64,000 nucleotides of DNA from Paenibacillus_AR sp051594765. Lineage in GTDB: Bacteria > Bacillota > Bacilli > Paenibacillales > NBRC-103111. The stretch covers positions 372,001-436,000 of the forward strand of contig NZ_JBPPGJ010000002.1 in the NCBI RefSeq assembly GCF_051594765.1, read 5' to 3'. The notes beneath the pieces are model-generated. The model did no database searches. It was not told the DNA's origin and saw nothing but the letters and a program-made list of their open reading frames with translations. Positions 42,095-50,059 of this stretch are shown here, piece by piece. The number at the start of each line of letters is the position of its first letter. Within the stretch, counting starts at the first letter, position 1. Both the position numbers and the translations under genes were made by a program.

Positions 42095-42123
42095 AGCCCT
42101 CCCGGATCCGGGAGGGCTTTTTT
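42095..42123 (+). terminator. Terminator after xpt
   Basis: Perfect palindrome AGCCCTCCCGGATCCGGGAGGGCT (12-bp arms) followed by a T run. Confidence 0.9.
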
Positions 42124-42186
42124 CCTATGGATGCGCATGACTCCACTGCCCCATCAATATGTTCTAGGGAGAGGAGTGATGCGAAG

Positions 42187-42816
42187 GTGAAGTCTTACGG
42201 AATCTATCCGCTGCAGCAGATCATCTGGTCCAATCCCCCGGTGAAGGAAGCCCCTTGTCCGGTGGTTCCCAGCATCAGCGGCACGGCGGTCTTGGGCGCA
42301 GGATCCCTGGTGGTCGGCAATGTGACGGTGTGCGACGACGTGTTCATTGGGTTCCACAACATCATCCGGGCCGATGCCTCCATGGGGCCTTATTGGATCG
42401 GTCCCCGCACGAACATTCAGGACTTCGTCCTGATCCACTGCCATCCTGGGGAGACCATCGAGGTCAACGGCTTCCCTTATGGGGTCTACATCGAAGAAAA
42501 GGTGAGCATTCTTCACCACGCGGCAGCCCATGGCCCCCTGTTCGTCGGCCGCAATACCTTTATCGGCCAGCACGCCTCGATCTACGGAGCTTGGATCGGG
42601 CGGGACTGCGTCATCATGCACGGGGCGGTGGTCACCAATAAAGTGGTCATCCCCGACGGGCGGTTCGTGGCTCCCGGGCAGGCCGTCTGGCAGCAATCGG
42701 AAGCGGATGCCCTCCCGCCCGTACCCGAAGCCTTCCGGGGCTTGAATGCGCAGGTCGTCGATTTCTATGAACGGGTGGGCAAAAGCTATCAAGCGTGTAC
42801 GCCGCTTGCCTTTTGA
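42187..42816 (+). CDS. Gamma-type carbonic anhydrase family protein (hexapeptide-repeat fold)
   Basis: 209 residues from GTG 42187 (VKSYGIYPLQQ), GGAGAGGAG about 10 nt upstream. Left-handed beta-helix repeats (AVLGAGSLVVGNVTVCDDVFIGFHNIIRAD) and three conserved His in IHCHPGE and HHAAAHGP, in positions used to bind metal in CamH/Cam carbonic anhydrases; also FVGRNTFIGQHASIYG. Reversible CO2 hydration is likely. Ends in a short helix FRGLNAQVVDFYERV. Confidence 0.85.
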   Translation: MKSYGIYPLQQIIWSNPPVKEAPCPVVPSISGTAVLGAGSLVVGNVTVCDDVFIGFHNIIRADASMGPYWIGPRTNIQDFVLIHCHPGETIEVNGFPYGVYIEEKVSILHHAAAHGPLFVGRNTFIGQHASIYGAWIGRDCVIMHGAVVTNKVVIPDGRFVAPGQAVWQQSEADALPPVPEAFRGLNAQVVDFYERVGKSYQACTPLAF

Positions 42817-42906
42817 CCCCTCCGGAACGGCACAAGCCTCCGCCCCCGCGGAATACGGGAGCTGGAGGCTTGCTGGCGTTCGGAAGCTGCCGGCCCATCG
42901 GGCGAA

Positions 42907-43422
42907 TCAGTAGCAGTAGAACTGGTCGATGAATCGCAGGTCCAGGCCGAAGTACACCCAAGTGAAGCCGATCCAGCGATAGCCGGCTACGGAGTTGCGA
43001 CCTACGAAGGTGAGATAGGCCCAGTAGCTGTCCCCGTTGCTCTGCCAGATGTACACGTAGCGGAACCGGCAGGCGGAGATGGCGCCCGGGTTCACCGCCT
43101 GGACGGAGAAGCCGGTTCCTCCCGGCTTCGGGGGAACGAAGCTGGGCGGCGCGCCCGTCGGAGCCTGGCCGTGGACACCGCCGGGACCCGGGACGCCGGG
43201 CCCAATCGGGCCGGGGCCTACCGGACCTGGACCCGGCATCGGGCCGGGTCCGGGAATGCCGGGAAAGCCTGGGTAGCCCCCGCCAGGGAAGACTCCGCCC
43301 GGAACGCCGCCGCCGGGGAAGCCGCCCGGAACACCACCGGGAAAGCCGCCCGGCTGCCCGGGGGTCGAGGGATAGCCGAAGAGGTCGCCGATCAGGTTCT
43401 GAATAGGGTTTTGACGGTACAT
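42907..43422 (-). CDS. Collagen-like Gly/Pro-rich protein with unknown C-terminal domain
   Basis: About 171 residues (ATG 43422; the frame also has an ATG at 43455). N-terminus MYRQNPIQNLIGDLFGYP, then ~65 residues of Gly/Pro/Val repeats (PGGFPGG, PGPGP), then a linker, then a ~70-residue aromatic-rich C-terminal domain (SACRFRYVYIWQSNGDSYWA, GYRWIGFTWVYFGLDLRFID). No signal peptide. Collagen-like, aromatic-capped proteins of this size in spore formers are often coat or exosporium components; that is inference. AGGAAGG lies 11 nt before ATG 43422. Confidence 0.65.
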   Translation of the reverse strand: MYRQNPIQNLIGDLFGYPSTPGQPGGFPGGVPGGFPGGGVPGGVFPGGGYPGFPGIPGPGPMPGPGPVGPGPIGPGVPGPGGVHGQAPTGAPPSFVPPKPGGTGFSVQAVNPGAISACRFRYVYIWQSNGDSYWAYLTFVGRNSVAGYRWIGFTWVYFGLDLRFIDQFYCY

Positions 43423-43618
43423 ATCATCATCGTCCTTCCTGTGCGTTTGACTCATTTCCCTCCCAGTATATGACGGCATCTACCCATGGGCTGGGCGTTT
43501 GCCCCTGTGCCTGAAAATATTTGCCAGTGCGCAAAGGGAACGATGACTGAATGGAGAATCCATTAATTATATGAATGATTAACGGGGTAGACGGAGGCCC
43601 GAATTGGGAGTTGGTGTT

Positions 43619-43930
43619 GTGAAAAAGGCAAAAAAAGCCGTCCTTGTCATGGCGGCTCTCTTGCTGCTGCTATCCCCCTTCGCCCCTTGGATAACGGAGA
43701 ATGCTGCGGAGGCCCGCGCCTTAGGCGCCTTCAAAGCCCAATGGAAACATACCAGCGATGGCTGCGGCTTCAACTGTGTGGACTGCGGGGCCAAGCGCAC
43801 CCGTCGGGTCTGGTTCGGACGGAAGATCGAGATCGAGTACGCATGCGGCATGCTGCCCTCCGATTCCCCGGAGTATCACAAGAGAAAGGAGCTGTTCGTA
43901 TCATTCCTCGGCACAGTCCATGGAAAATAG
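43619..43930 (+). CDS. Small secreted Cys-containing protein, unknown
   Basis: 103 residues. GTG 43619 (VKKAKKAVLVMAALLLLLS), GGGAG 8 nt upstream. Signal peptide with a hydrophobic core ~8-22 and possible cleavage after ENAAEARA (~36). The mature part has C-GFN-C-VD-C-G (~49-57) and a later Cys (ACGMLP), and a basic stretch KRTRRVWFGRK. No family recognised. Next gene is 78 nt further on. Confidence 0.55.
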   Translation: MKKAKKAVLVMAALLLLLSPFAPWITENAAEARALGAFKAQWKHTSDGCGFNCVDCGAKRTRRVWFGRKIEIEYACGMLPSDSPEYHKRKELFVSFLGTVHGK

Positions 43931-44008
43931 CCCTATACCCTATATGGGATGTTCACCCTCCCCTTGGGATAAACTAGTAGCATTCTTCGTACAAGGAGTG
44001 CTGCGGCG

Positions 44009-44599
44009 GTGGATATCAGCTGGGGCTTAGTATGGAAGTGTGCGGTGACCGTTCTGATTGGAATCACGCTGATGCGGCTGTCGGGAAGAAAGTCCATCGC
44101 CCAGATGACTGTTTCCACCACTGTCATCATGATCTCCATCGGCGAGCTCCTGTCTATGGGCATCATCGAGCACCGGATCTGGAGATCGGCTGCCGCCGTG
44201 GCCTTGTTCCTGATCACGCTGGTGCTGCTGGAATGGCTGGAGCTGAAATTCACAGTGGTTCAAAAATGGCTGTCCGGAGACCCCGTCGTGGTCATCCGGG
44301 ACGGACAGGCTGATGAACGGATGCTGCAGAAGATGCGCATCACCTACCACCAATTGAATATGCGCCTGCGCCAGAAGGGGATCTCGAGTCTGTCCGAGGT
44401 CCGCGTCGGCACCATTGAGATGAACGGCGAGCTGGGCTTCGAGCTGTATCCCCACGCCAAGCCCCTGACGGCCGGCGAACTGGAAAACCTGCTGGTCCGG
44501 TATAACCTGCTGCCCGCCCGCCCCAATCCGGACCCTGCTGACCATTCGCAACCACAGCCTGACGCCCAACCGGAGCAAAATAATGGAGCCCATGCCTAA
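44009..44599 (+). CDS. DUF421 membrane protein (YetF/YcaP type)
   Basis: 196 residues. Three N-terminal membrane helices (~5-22, 33-52, 60-78) and a cytoplasmic alpha/beta domain (~85-175) with WLSGDPVVVIRDGQADERMLQKMRIT and the MRLRQKGISSLSEVRVGTIEMNGELGFEL core. This is the DUF421 layout; Bacillus YetF/YrbG homologues affect spores and ion or peptide release. GTG 44009 has AAGGAG 10 nt upstream. Ends with a Pro/Gln-rich tail; its stop codon sits inside a terminator hairpin. Confidence 0.92.
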   Translation: MDISWGLVWKCAVTVLIGITLMRLSGRKSIAQMTVSTTVIMISIGELLSMGIIEHRIWRSAAAVALFLITLVLLEWLELKFTVVQKWLSGDPVVVIRDGQADERMLQKMRITYHQLNMRLRQKGISSLSEVRVGTIEMNGELGFELYPHAKPLTAGELENLLVRYNLLPARPNPDPADHSQPQPDAQPEQNNGAHA

Positions 44600-44615
44600 A
44601 GCATGCGGCTCCATT
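44582..44615. terminator. Hairpin shared by convergent DUF421 and epoxide hydrolase genes
   Basis: AATGGAGCC-C-ATGC pairs with GCAT-G-CGGCTCCATT; T-rich flank is short, so it may act weakly in both directions. Confidence 0.6.
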
Positions 44616-44619
44616 GTAC

Positions 44620-45849
44620 TTACCGGCGCCCCCGGAAAGTGCGGCTCAGATCCTCCACCCACAGGTCCGGAGCCTCCCAGGGGATGAAGTGCCCGCCTTG
44701 TTCATGGGCTGAAATATTCACGTGGTTATACCAGGGCGCTCGATCGCTCTCCAGAAAATGCTTCACGCGGTTCTCCGTGATGACTCCCGGAGGATTCTCA
44801 TAACCCACAAAGGTGATTCCGGCAGGCGCCTCCACAACCGGCCAGCGGTCATGGGCCGGGGTCCAGGGATAACGGTTGTTGTTGGCATAGATGCGCATGG
44901 AGGTTTCGATGGCATTGTTCACCCAAAAGATGGTGGCGTGCGTCAGGAGGTCATCCTTCGTGAAGACATTCTCCACATTCCCCTTATGATCGCTCCAGCG
45001 GTCCCACCGCTCCAGGATCCAGGCCAGCATACCGACCGGCGAATCGCTCAACCCATAGGCCAGGGTGCCGGGATCCAGCACGTGGACGGCAAGGTGTGAA
45101 GCGAACTTTCGGTCCATCTGGAGAATCTGAGACCGTATGCTCTCGGGAATGCCGTCCGGTATGGGACGGCCCGCCGCCAGATCCCAGCCGCGTTCTCCAT
45201 TGAAGAAGCTCAGCTTCAGGGCGGAACCGATATGGATGCCGTAGAGCTCGCTGCCGTATTTGTGCCCGAGCTGCCCTGTGACCAGCGCGCCTACGTCGCA
45301 GCCACCGGCCGCATACCGGGTATAGCCGAGAATATCCGTCATCAGGGTATGCCATAGATCCGCGATCTTCCAGAAGTTCATATCCGGGTGATTCGGCAGC
45401 GGCGCGGAGAATCCGTAGCCCGGAAGAGAGGGCACGATGACGTCGAAGGCATCTGCCGCATCGCCTCCGAATGCGGCCGGATCCGCCAAGGGATCGATGA
45501 CCTTGGACCAATGCCAGAAGGTCCATGGCCAGCCGTGGGATAGAATCAAGGGCACGGGTTTGGGTCCGACCCCGGCCTTCCGCATGAAGTGCACCGGAAC
45601 GCCGTTCACCTGAACCTGATAGTGCTCATAGGCATTAATCGCCTGCTCGGATCGCCGCCAATCGAAGGAGTGGATCCAATATTCGACAAGCTCTTGGAGC
45701 TGGCTCCGCTTCACTCCGTAATACCCGTCGCCATTGCCGGCGTCCGCCGGCCATCTGGTGGAAACCAGTCTGCGGTGCAGATCCTCCAGCACCTCCTCCG
45801 ACACCCGGATCGGACGGGGCTCCAACGAAAATCGGTCGGTTATCTCCAC
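44620..45849 (-). CDS. Epoxide hydrolase (alpha/beta hydrolase with EHN domain)
   Basis: 409 residues. N-terminal EHN region with LVSTRWP (~28-34) and VEYWIHSFDWRRSE (~55-68). Then the alpha/beta core: oxyanion-hole HGWPWTFWHW (~105), GGCDVGALVTGQLGH with the nucleophile Asp (~184), and the late catalytic His in EQGGHFIPWEAP (~390). This is the microsomal-type epoxide hydrolase layout; substrate unknown, possibly xenobiotic. A MarR-type regulator lies 32 nt upstream on the same strand, so its product probably controls this gene. Confidence 0.92.
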   Translation of the reverse strand: MEITDRFSLEPRPIRVSEEVLEDLHRRLVSTRWPADAGNGDGYYGVKRSQLQELVEYWIHSFDWRRSEQAINAYEHYQVQVNGVPVHFMRKAGVGPKPVPLILSHGWPWTFWHWSKVIDPLADPAAFGGDAADAFDVIVPSLPGYGFSAPLPNHPDMNFWKIADLWHTLMTDILGYTRYAAGGCDVGALVTGQLGHKYGSELYGIHIGSALKLSFFNGERGWDLAAGRPIPDGIPESIRSQILQMDRKFASHLAVHVLDPGTLAYGLSDSPVGMLAWILERWDRWSDHKGNVENVFTKDDLLTHATIFWVNNAIETSMRIYANNNRYPWTPAHDRWPVVEAPAGITFVGYENPPGVITENRVKHFLESDRAPWYNHVNISAHEQGGHFIPWEAPDLWVEDLSRTFRGRR

Positions 45850-45881
45850 TAACGATTCCTCCTAACATGCAAGATAGGCAT

Positions 45882-46334
45882 TCAAGACTGCGGAACGCTT
45901 CCGCGTTCAACCAGGTGCTTCATGGCGGGTAAAGCGGCGGCAATGGCCATTTTCTCCTCTTGCGAGAGTCCCTCCATGAATCTGGAGAGCCCGGCAATCC
46001 GGTCCATCCGCCGCGAATGCACGACCTCGAGCCCTCGCTCGGTAAGATGGACTTGAACAACCCTGCCGTCAGTTGGATCCGGCCGGCGCTCCACAAGTCC
46101 GTCCCTCTCCAGGCGGGTGACCAATTGTGTAATGGCGGACTGCGTAACCTGCTCGTTCGCCGTCAGCTCCGTAAGCCGCATAGGGCTCTTGCGGGACAGG
46201 GTGTGCAGAACGGACAAGGTCGTGAAGCTGAGCTTAGCGGTGGACGGCAGTCGGATGATGATCCGCGTCAGCTCCTCAAATATCAGGGCGAATTCGGCGA
46301 CATTCAATTCGGTTGGGTTAGATTGTTTATCCAT
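45882..46334 (-). CDS. MarR-family transcriptional regulator
   Basis: 150 residues. Winged helix-turn-helix with SPMRLTELTANEQVTQSAITQLVTRLERDGLVERRPDPTDGRVVQVHLTERG (~50-101; quoted as landmark runs), the classic MarR wing and DRR-like DGR signature, plus flanking dimer helices. Co-directional with the epoxide hydrolase and probably autoregulated with it. No ligand is known. Confidence 0.93.
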   Translation of the reverse strand: MDKQSNPTELNVAEFALIFEELTRIIIRLPSTAKLSFTTLSVLHTLSRKSPMRLTELTANEQVTQSAITQLVTRLERDGLVERRPDPTDGRVVQVHLTERGLEVVHSRRMDRIAGLSRFMEGLSQEEKMAIAAALPAMKHLVERGSVPQS

Positions 46335-46383
46335 GCAACCATTATATTATCAACTTATATAAATGTCTAATATAAATGCGGAT

Positions 46384-46434
46384 AAAAAAACCCCCGGCCC
46401 TCTCCGAGCAGTTGCGCTCGGCCGTCCGGGGGTT
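46384..46434 (-). terminator. Terminator after eda
   Basis: On the minus strand AACCCCCGG and CCGGGGGTT form the outer stem, CCGAGC and GCTCGG an inner one; T7 follows. Confidence 0.85.
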
Positions 46435-46448
46435 GTTCGGGCTGGAGA

Positions 46449-47114
46449 TTATTTGGCTTTGGCTGCTTGGAAGGCAGCGACATACTCGGCAGCCTTCTTG
46501 GTGATCAGGCTGTAGTCGCCGGTCTTCACGGCGTCGGTGGTCAGGTCGGAGCCGATGCCCACGGCGGATGCGCCGTTTTTGATCCACTCGGCCAGGTTGG
46601 AGAGGGATACGCCGCCGGTCGGCATGACGTTGGCTTGGGGCAGCGGGCCCTTGATCGCCTTGATCATGGACGGGGAGTAAGCGTTGCCCGGGAACAGCTT
46701 GACGATATCCACGCCCAGCTCCAGCGCTTCCTGGATTTCCTTGATGGACATGACGCCCGGCATTACCGGAACCCGGTACCGGTTGCACAGCTTCACGGTT
46801 TCGGGATTCAGGCACGGACCGACGACGAACTCGGAGCCGGCCAGGATAGCCGCGCGTGCGGTTTCCGGATCGAGAACGGTGCCTACGCCGATGATCGCGT
46901 ACTTGGACGGGTCGGTGGCGGTGCTGGAGTATTTGGTGGCCAGCGTCTCGATGGCGCGGAGCGCGAACGGCACGGTCATGGTGATCTCGATGACCTTGAT
47001 GCCGCCTTCGATGGCATGCTCGGCCATACGTACGACATCTTCCGCTGTATCGGCACGGAGTACGGCAACGACGCCCTCTTGGCTGATTTGCTGGATAAGT
47101 TTGATCTTCTTCAT
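46449..47114 (-). CDS. eda: KDPG/KHG aldolase
   Basis: 221 residues. Cleaves 2-keto-3-deoxy-6-phosphogluconate into pyruvate and glyceraldehyde 3-phosphate. EITMTVP with the catalytic Glu (~43), GTVLDPETA (~77), VGPCLNPE (~97) and the Schiff-base Lys in DIVKLFPGNAYSP (~140). GGGAG precedes ATG 47114. Downstream of and probably co-transcribed with kdgK (97-nt gap): together they complete breakdown of 2-keto-3-deoxygluconate from pectin or uronates. Confidence 0.95.
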   Translation of the reverse strand: MKKIKLIQQISQEGVVAVLRADTAEDVVRMAEHAIEGGIKVIEITMTVPFALRAIETLATKYSSTATDPSKYAIIGVGTVLDPETARAAILAGSEFVVGPCLNPETVKLCNRYRVPVMPGVMSIKEIQEALELGVDIVKLFPGNAYSPSMIKAIKGPLPQANVMPTGGVSLSNLAEWIKNGASAVGIGSDLTTDAVKTGDYSLITKKAAEYVAAFQAAKAK

Positions 47115-47211
47115 ATTCGATTCTCCCGCTTTCTTATGGCGCCCCCGTAGAACGAGAGGGCTTGCCGTTTATAGTTACATGCCGGAGGCATTCCGTTCGC
47201 CTTCCCTAGAA

Positions 47212-48186
47212 TTACCGCTCGACATGGCCTTTATTCTGGAGCTTCGCTTCGGCTTCCTCCCACGTCGGGAGCGCCTCCCAATCGCCTTCCATCTGCACGA
47301 CCATAGAGCCCATCAGGTTCCCCAGGCGCACAGCCTCCAGCAGCTCATAGCCCTTCAGCACGCCGACGAGGAAGCCGGCGCAGAAGCCGTCGCCTGCACC
47401 TACCGTGTCGACGACCTTGTCCGCTTTGAAGAACGGTACGGCCGTCACCTTGTCCTTCTCCACCAGATACGTCTCGTCTTCGCCTCCCTTGACGATGGAC
47501 ACTCCGGGGAGCTTCTGCAGGCGGGCGATGATCTCATCGAAGCTCTCGGTTTGATAGAGCAGCTTCAACTCGTCCAACCCCGGCATGAAGAAGTCCGCTT
47601 CTTCGGCCAGAGGCAGCAGAGTCTCGCGCGCTTCCTCGATGGTCCACAGCTTCAGACGCAGGTTCGGGTCGAAGCATACCTTCACGCCGTTCTTCTTGGC
47701 CAGGCGCACCGCTTCGCGAAGCGTCTCGCGGGCGGTCAGGGACAGCGCGGCGGTGATGCCGGTGACGTGCAGGATTTTGGCCTGCTTGATGTATTCTTCA
47801 TCCAAGTGTTCCGGGCGCATGTGGCTCGCCGCAGAATTCTTCCGGTAGTAATAAACCGAGGACTTGCCGGATACCACCTCGCGGAACATCAGTCCCGTCG
47901 GGGCTTCCGTGGTCAGCTCCACCCGGGAGACGTCCACGCCTTCGCCGCGGATCCGCTTCTGAATCATGCGGCCCAGGGGATCCTTGCCCAACCGGCCGAA
48001 CCAGCCGGAGCGGTGGCCCAAACGCGCCACGCCGATGGCTACGTTGCTCTCCGCACCGCCGAAGGATTTATCGAAGGTGGCGGAATACTCGATCCCTTTG
48101 GTGCCGACCGGCATCATGAGCGCCATGGACTCTCCGAACGTAATCATTTCCGGTACAAAAAGCTGTTGCTCGTTGGCTTTTGTCAT
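47212..48186 (-). CDS. kdgK: 2-keto-3-deoxygluconate kinase (PfkB family)
   Basis: 324 residues from ATG 48186 (MTKANEQQ; GGAG 8 nt upstream; the frame is open to 48204). Ribokinase/PfkB landmarks: FGGAESNVAIGVARLG (~48-63), the sugar-binding YYRKNSAASHM, CFDPNLRLKLW, and the C-terminal GAGDGFCAGFLVG with the catalytic Asp (~257). Phosphorylates KDG to KDPG, substrate of Eda. A good promoter lies at 48363-48391. Confidence 0.93.
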   Translation of the reverse strand: MTKANEQQLFVPEMITFGESMALMMPVGTKGIEYSATFDKSFGGAESNVAIGVARLGHRSGWFGRLGKDPLGRMIQKRIRGEGVDVSRVELTTEAPTGLMFREVVSGKSSVYYYRKNSAASHMRPEHLDEEYIKQAKILHVTGITAALSLTARETLREAVRLAKKNGVKVCFDPNLRLKLWTIEEARETLLPLAEEADFFMPGLDELKLLYQTESFDEIIARLQKLPGVSIVKGGEDETYLVEKDKVTAVPFFKADKVVDTVGAGDGFCAGFLVGVLKGYELLEAVRLGNLMGSMVVQMEGDWEALPTWEEAEAKLQNKGHVER

Positions 48187-48362
48187 CTCGTTATCTCCAT
48201 CCATTTCCGCGTCGGCGCCGGTGCGCGACGATGATTATGACCGCCGGTTTACTGACGGAACACGTGAACAATCCTTAATTCTAAAGGCTTGATGCCAAGC
48301 CCAACATGTATTGTACCACACTTTTCCCCTCCTGGATGGAGAGATATTGAAAGGTTTCGTTT

Positions 48363-48391
48363 ATTGTAATACTTTTTACCGTTTGCAACAA
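48363..48391 (-). promoter_or_regulatory. Promoter of kdgK-eda
   Basis: On the minus strand TTGTTG (-35) and TACAAT (-10) are exactly 17 nt apart. That puts the start site about 170 nt before kdgK, leaving a long leader; a second TACAAT at 48310-48315 has no good -35. Confidence 0.5.
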
Positions 48392-48481
48392 TGTCCCCCT
48401 CCTCTATCCGACAAAAGCTTCCCCATCTCTCCGGCGGGTATGGTATCGTAAGAAGACGTATCTTGGAGAGCAGGTGTTTCG

Positions 48482-49627
48482 ATGAACCGAACGAATATTA
48501 TGACGCTGCTGGTCGCCTTGGCGGGCGGCGGCGTTTTTCAGCTGCTGCACATCCCGCTGGCCTGGATGCTGGGCCCGATGACCTCGCTTCTCTTGTGGCG
48601 GGAAGCCTTTGGCCGCAAGGCTGAATGGCCGGGCAGGCTGCGGAATGCAGGCTTGGCCCTGCTGGGCTACATGATGGGCGGCACCTTCACGGCGGGAGTC
48701 GCCATCCAGATTGCCGCCCAGCTGCCATCCATGGCGGCTGCTACGTTGGCGACGGTGGGCATGGCGCTGGCCTTGGGCTGGATCACCTCGCTGCGCACCG
48801 GCATATCAGCGGCCTCCGGCCTGATCGGCAGCATACCCGGAGGGCTGTCCCAGATGGTGGCCTTGACCGATGAGATCAAGGACGCCGACCTGACCGTCGT
48901 GACTTTCATGCAGACCGTACGGCTGATGGCCGTCATCTTCATCGTGCCCTTCCTGGCCGTACACGGCCTAGCCTCCAGCGGAGGCGCGGATGCAGCCGGA
49001 GTAGCGGTGCATGCGGCGGGTGCAGCGGTGGTAGATACGACAGGTGCTACGGCGGGTAGTCCAGTTGGGGCGGCGGTGGATGCGGCAGGGCTGTGGCTCA
49101 CCGCCGATGCGGCATGGATTGTGCTGGCGGTTGGCCTCATGCTGTGGCTCGCCCCACGGATTCATCTGCCCACCCCCTACATGCTGGGGCCCATGCTGGC
49201 CACGGCCGTCCTCTGCGTCTCGGGCATGACGGCCCCCAAGCTGCCGGGCCTGGTCATCATTATGGCCCAAGTCATGGTCGGAGCTCACATGGGCGTCAAC
49301 ACGAGCCTGTCCTCCCTGTCCAATTGGAGGAAGCTTCTCCCCTACGCCATTCTGGGCGGAGTGGGGATCGTCGTCTTCTCCATGGGAGTCGGCTATGTGC
49401 TGACGCTGTGGCATCCCATGTCCTTCGCCACTGCCTTCCTGGGTGCAGCACCGGGCGGCATGACGGAGATGGGGCTCACGGGCGCCCTCGTCCATGCGGA
49501 CCTGTCCATCATCGTGGCGTATCAGATGTTCCGCATCCTCTTCGTGCTGTTCATCGCCCCTTACATCGTCAAGGCGGCGCTGCGCAGACTGGAACAGCGG
49601 ACAGCTCCCGGAGAAGCGAATACGTAA
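48482..49627 (+). CDS. AbrB-family membrane protein (ammonia monooxygenase-like family)
   Basis: 381 residues, about nine to ten membrane helices. The two matching halves are LHIPLAWMLGPMTSLLLWRE (~21-40) and PTPYMLGPMLATAVLCVSG (~229-247), a duplication typical of this Pfam family, named AbrB but a transporter-like membrane protein, not the DNA-binding AbrB. GSIPGGLSQMVAL and GAAPGGMTEMGLTG are the conserved GG loops. Between halves, residues ~163-213 are an Ala/Gly/Val-rich insert. Function unknown. The ATG follows GAGCAGG about 6 nt upstream. Confidence 0.88.
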   Translation: MNRTNIMTLLVALAGGGVFQLLHIPLAWMLGPMTSLLLWREAFGRKAEWPGRLRNAGLALLGYMMGGTFTAGVAIQIAAQLPSMAAATLATVGMALALGWITSLRTGISAASGLIGSIPGGLSQMVALTDEIKDADLTVVTFMQTVRLMAVIFIVPFLAVHGLASSGGADAAGVAVHAAGAAVVDTTGATAGSPVGAAVDAAGLWLTADAAWIVLAVGLMLWLAPRIHLPTPYMLGPMLATAVLCVSGMTAPKLPGLVIIMAQVMVGAHMGVNTSLSSLSNWRKLLPYAILGGVGIVVFSMGVGYVLTLWHPMSFATAFLGAAPGGMTEMGLTGALVHADLSIIVAYQMFRILFVLFIAPYIVKAALRRLEQRTAPGEANT

Positions 49628-49723
49628 GCGTACCTACTCGACAGATAGGAAGCGATTATGACTCCGGGCAAGCATACAGGGTGTAGGCGGAAACAACCCG
49701 GCTGCGACCCCCACATATTAGTG

Positions 49724-49905
49724 AAAAAAACTCCGCTATTCCTCCTCCTATCGGAGGATTTGCAGCAAATAACGGATAAAACTCCGTTAATGAGGGCTAA
49801 GAGGACAATCATGCGATAAAATCGCTGGAATAGCGGAGCTTTTTCCCTTATTCGCCCAATGGAGCAAAAGTAACCGAAGATTAACGGAGTGCTTTCCCTT
49901 ATGCC
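49724..49905. repeat. Palindromic intergenic repeat cluster before topB
   Basis: CTCCGCTATTCC (from 49731) pairs with GGAATAGCGGAG (49827-49838), flanked by A7 and T5. ACTCCGTTAA (49781-49790) pairs with TTAACGGAGT (49881-49890), and AACGGA/TCCGTT makes a small hairpin at 49771-49788. CGGAGCTTTTTCCCTTAT and CGGAGTGCTTTCCCTTAT are near-identical direct copies at the right side. Looks like several units of one dispersed repeat family. The other intergenic parts (49628-49723 and 49906-50059) show nothing. Confidence 0.6.
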
Positions 49906-50059
49906 GCTGATGAATCGAAAGTCTCTTTACTCCTCCTCCCTCCCCCTGTATCATCTAACTAGCCGGCTTCCAACCAGAAATACCAAGTATCCGGCCGCCG
50001 CAATACCAGCTATGATGACTTCAGCAAGATCCTAAAGAAGAAACCGGGGTTGACGTTCC

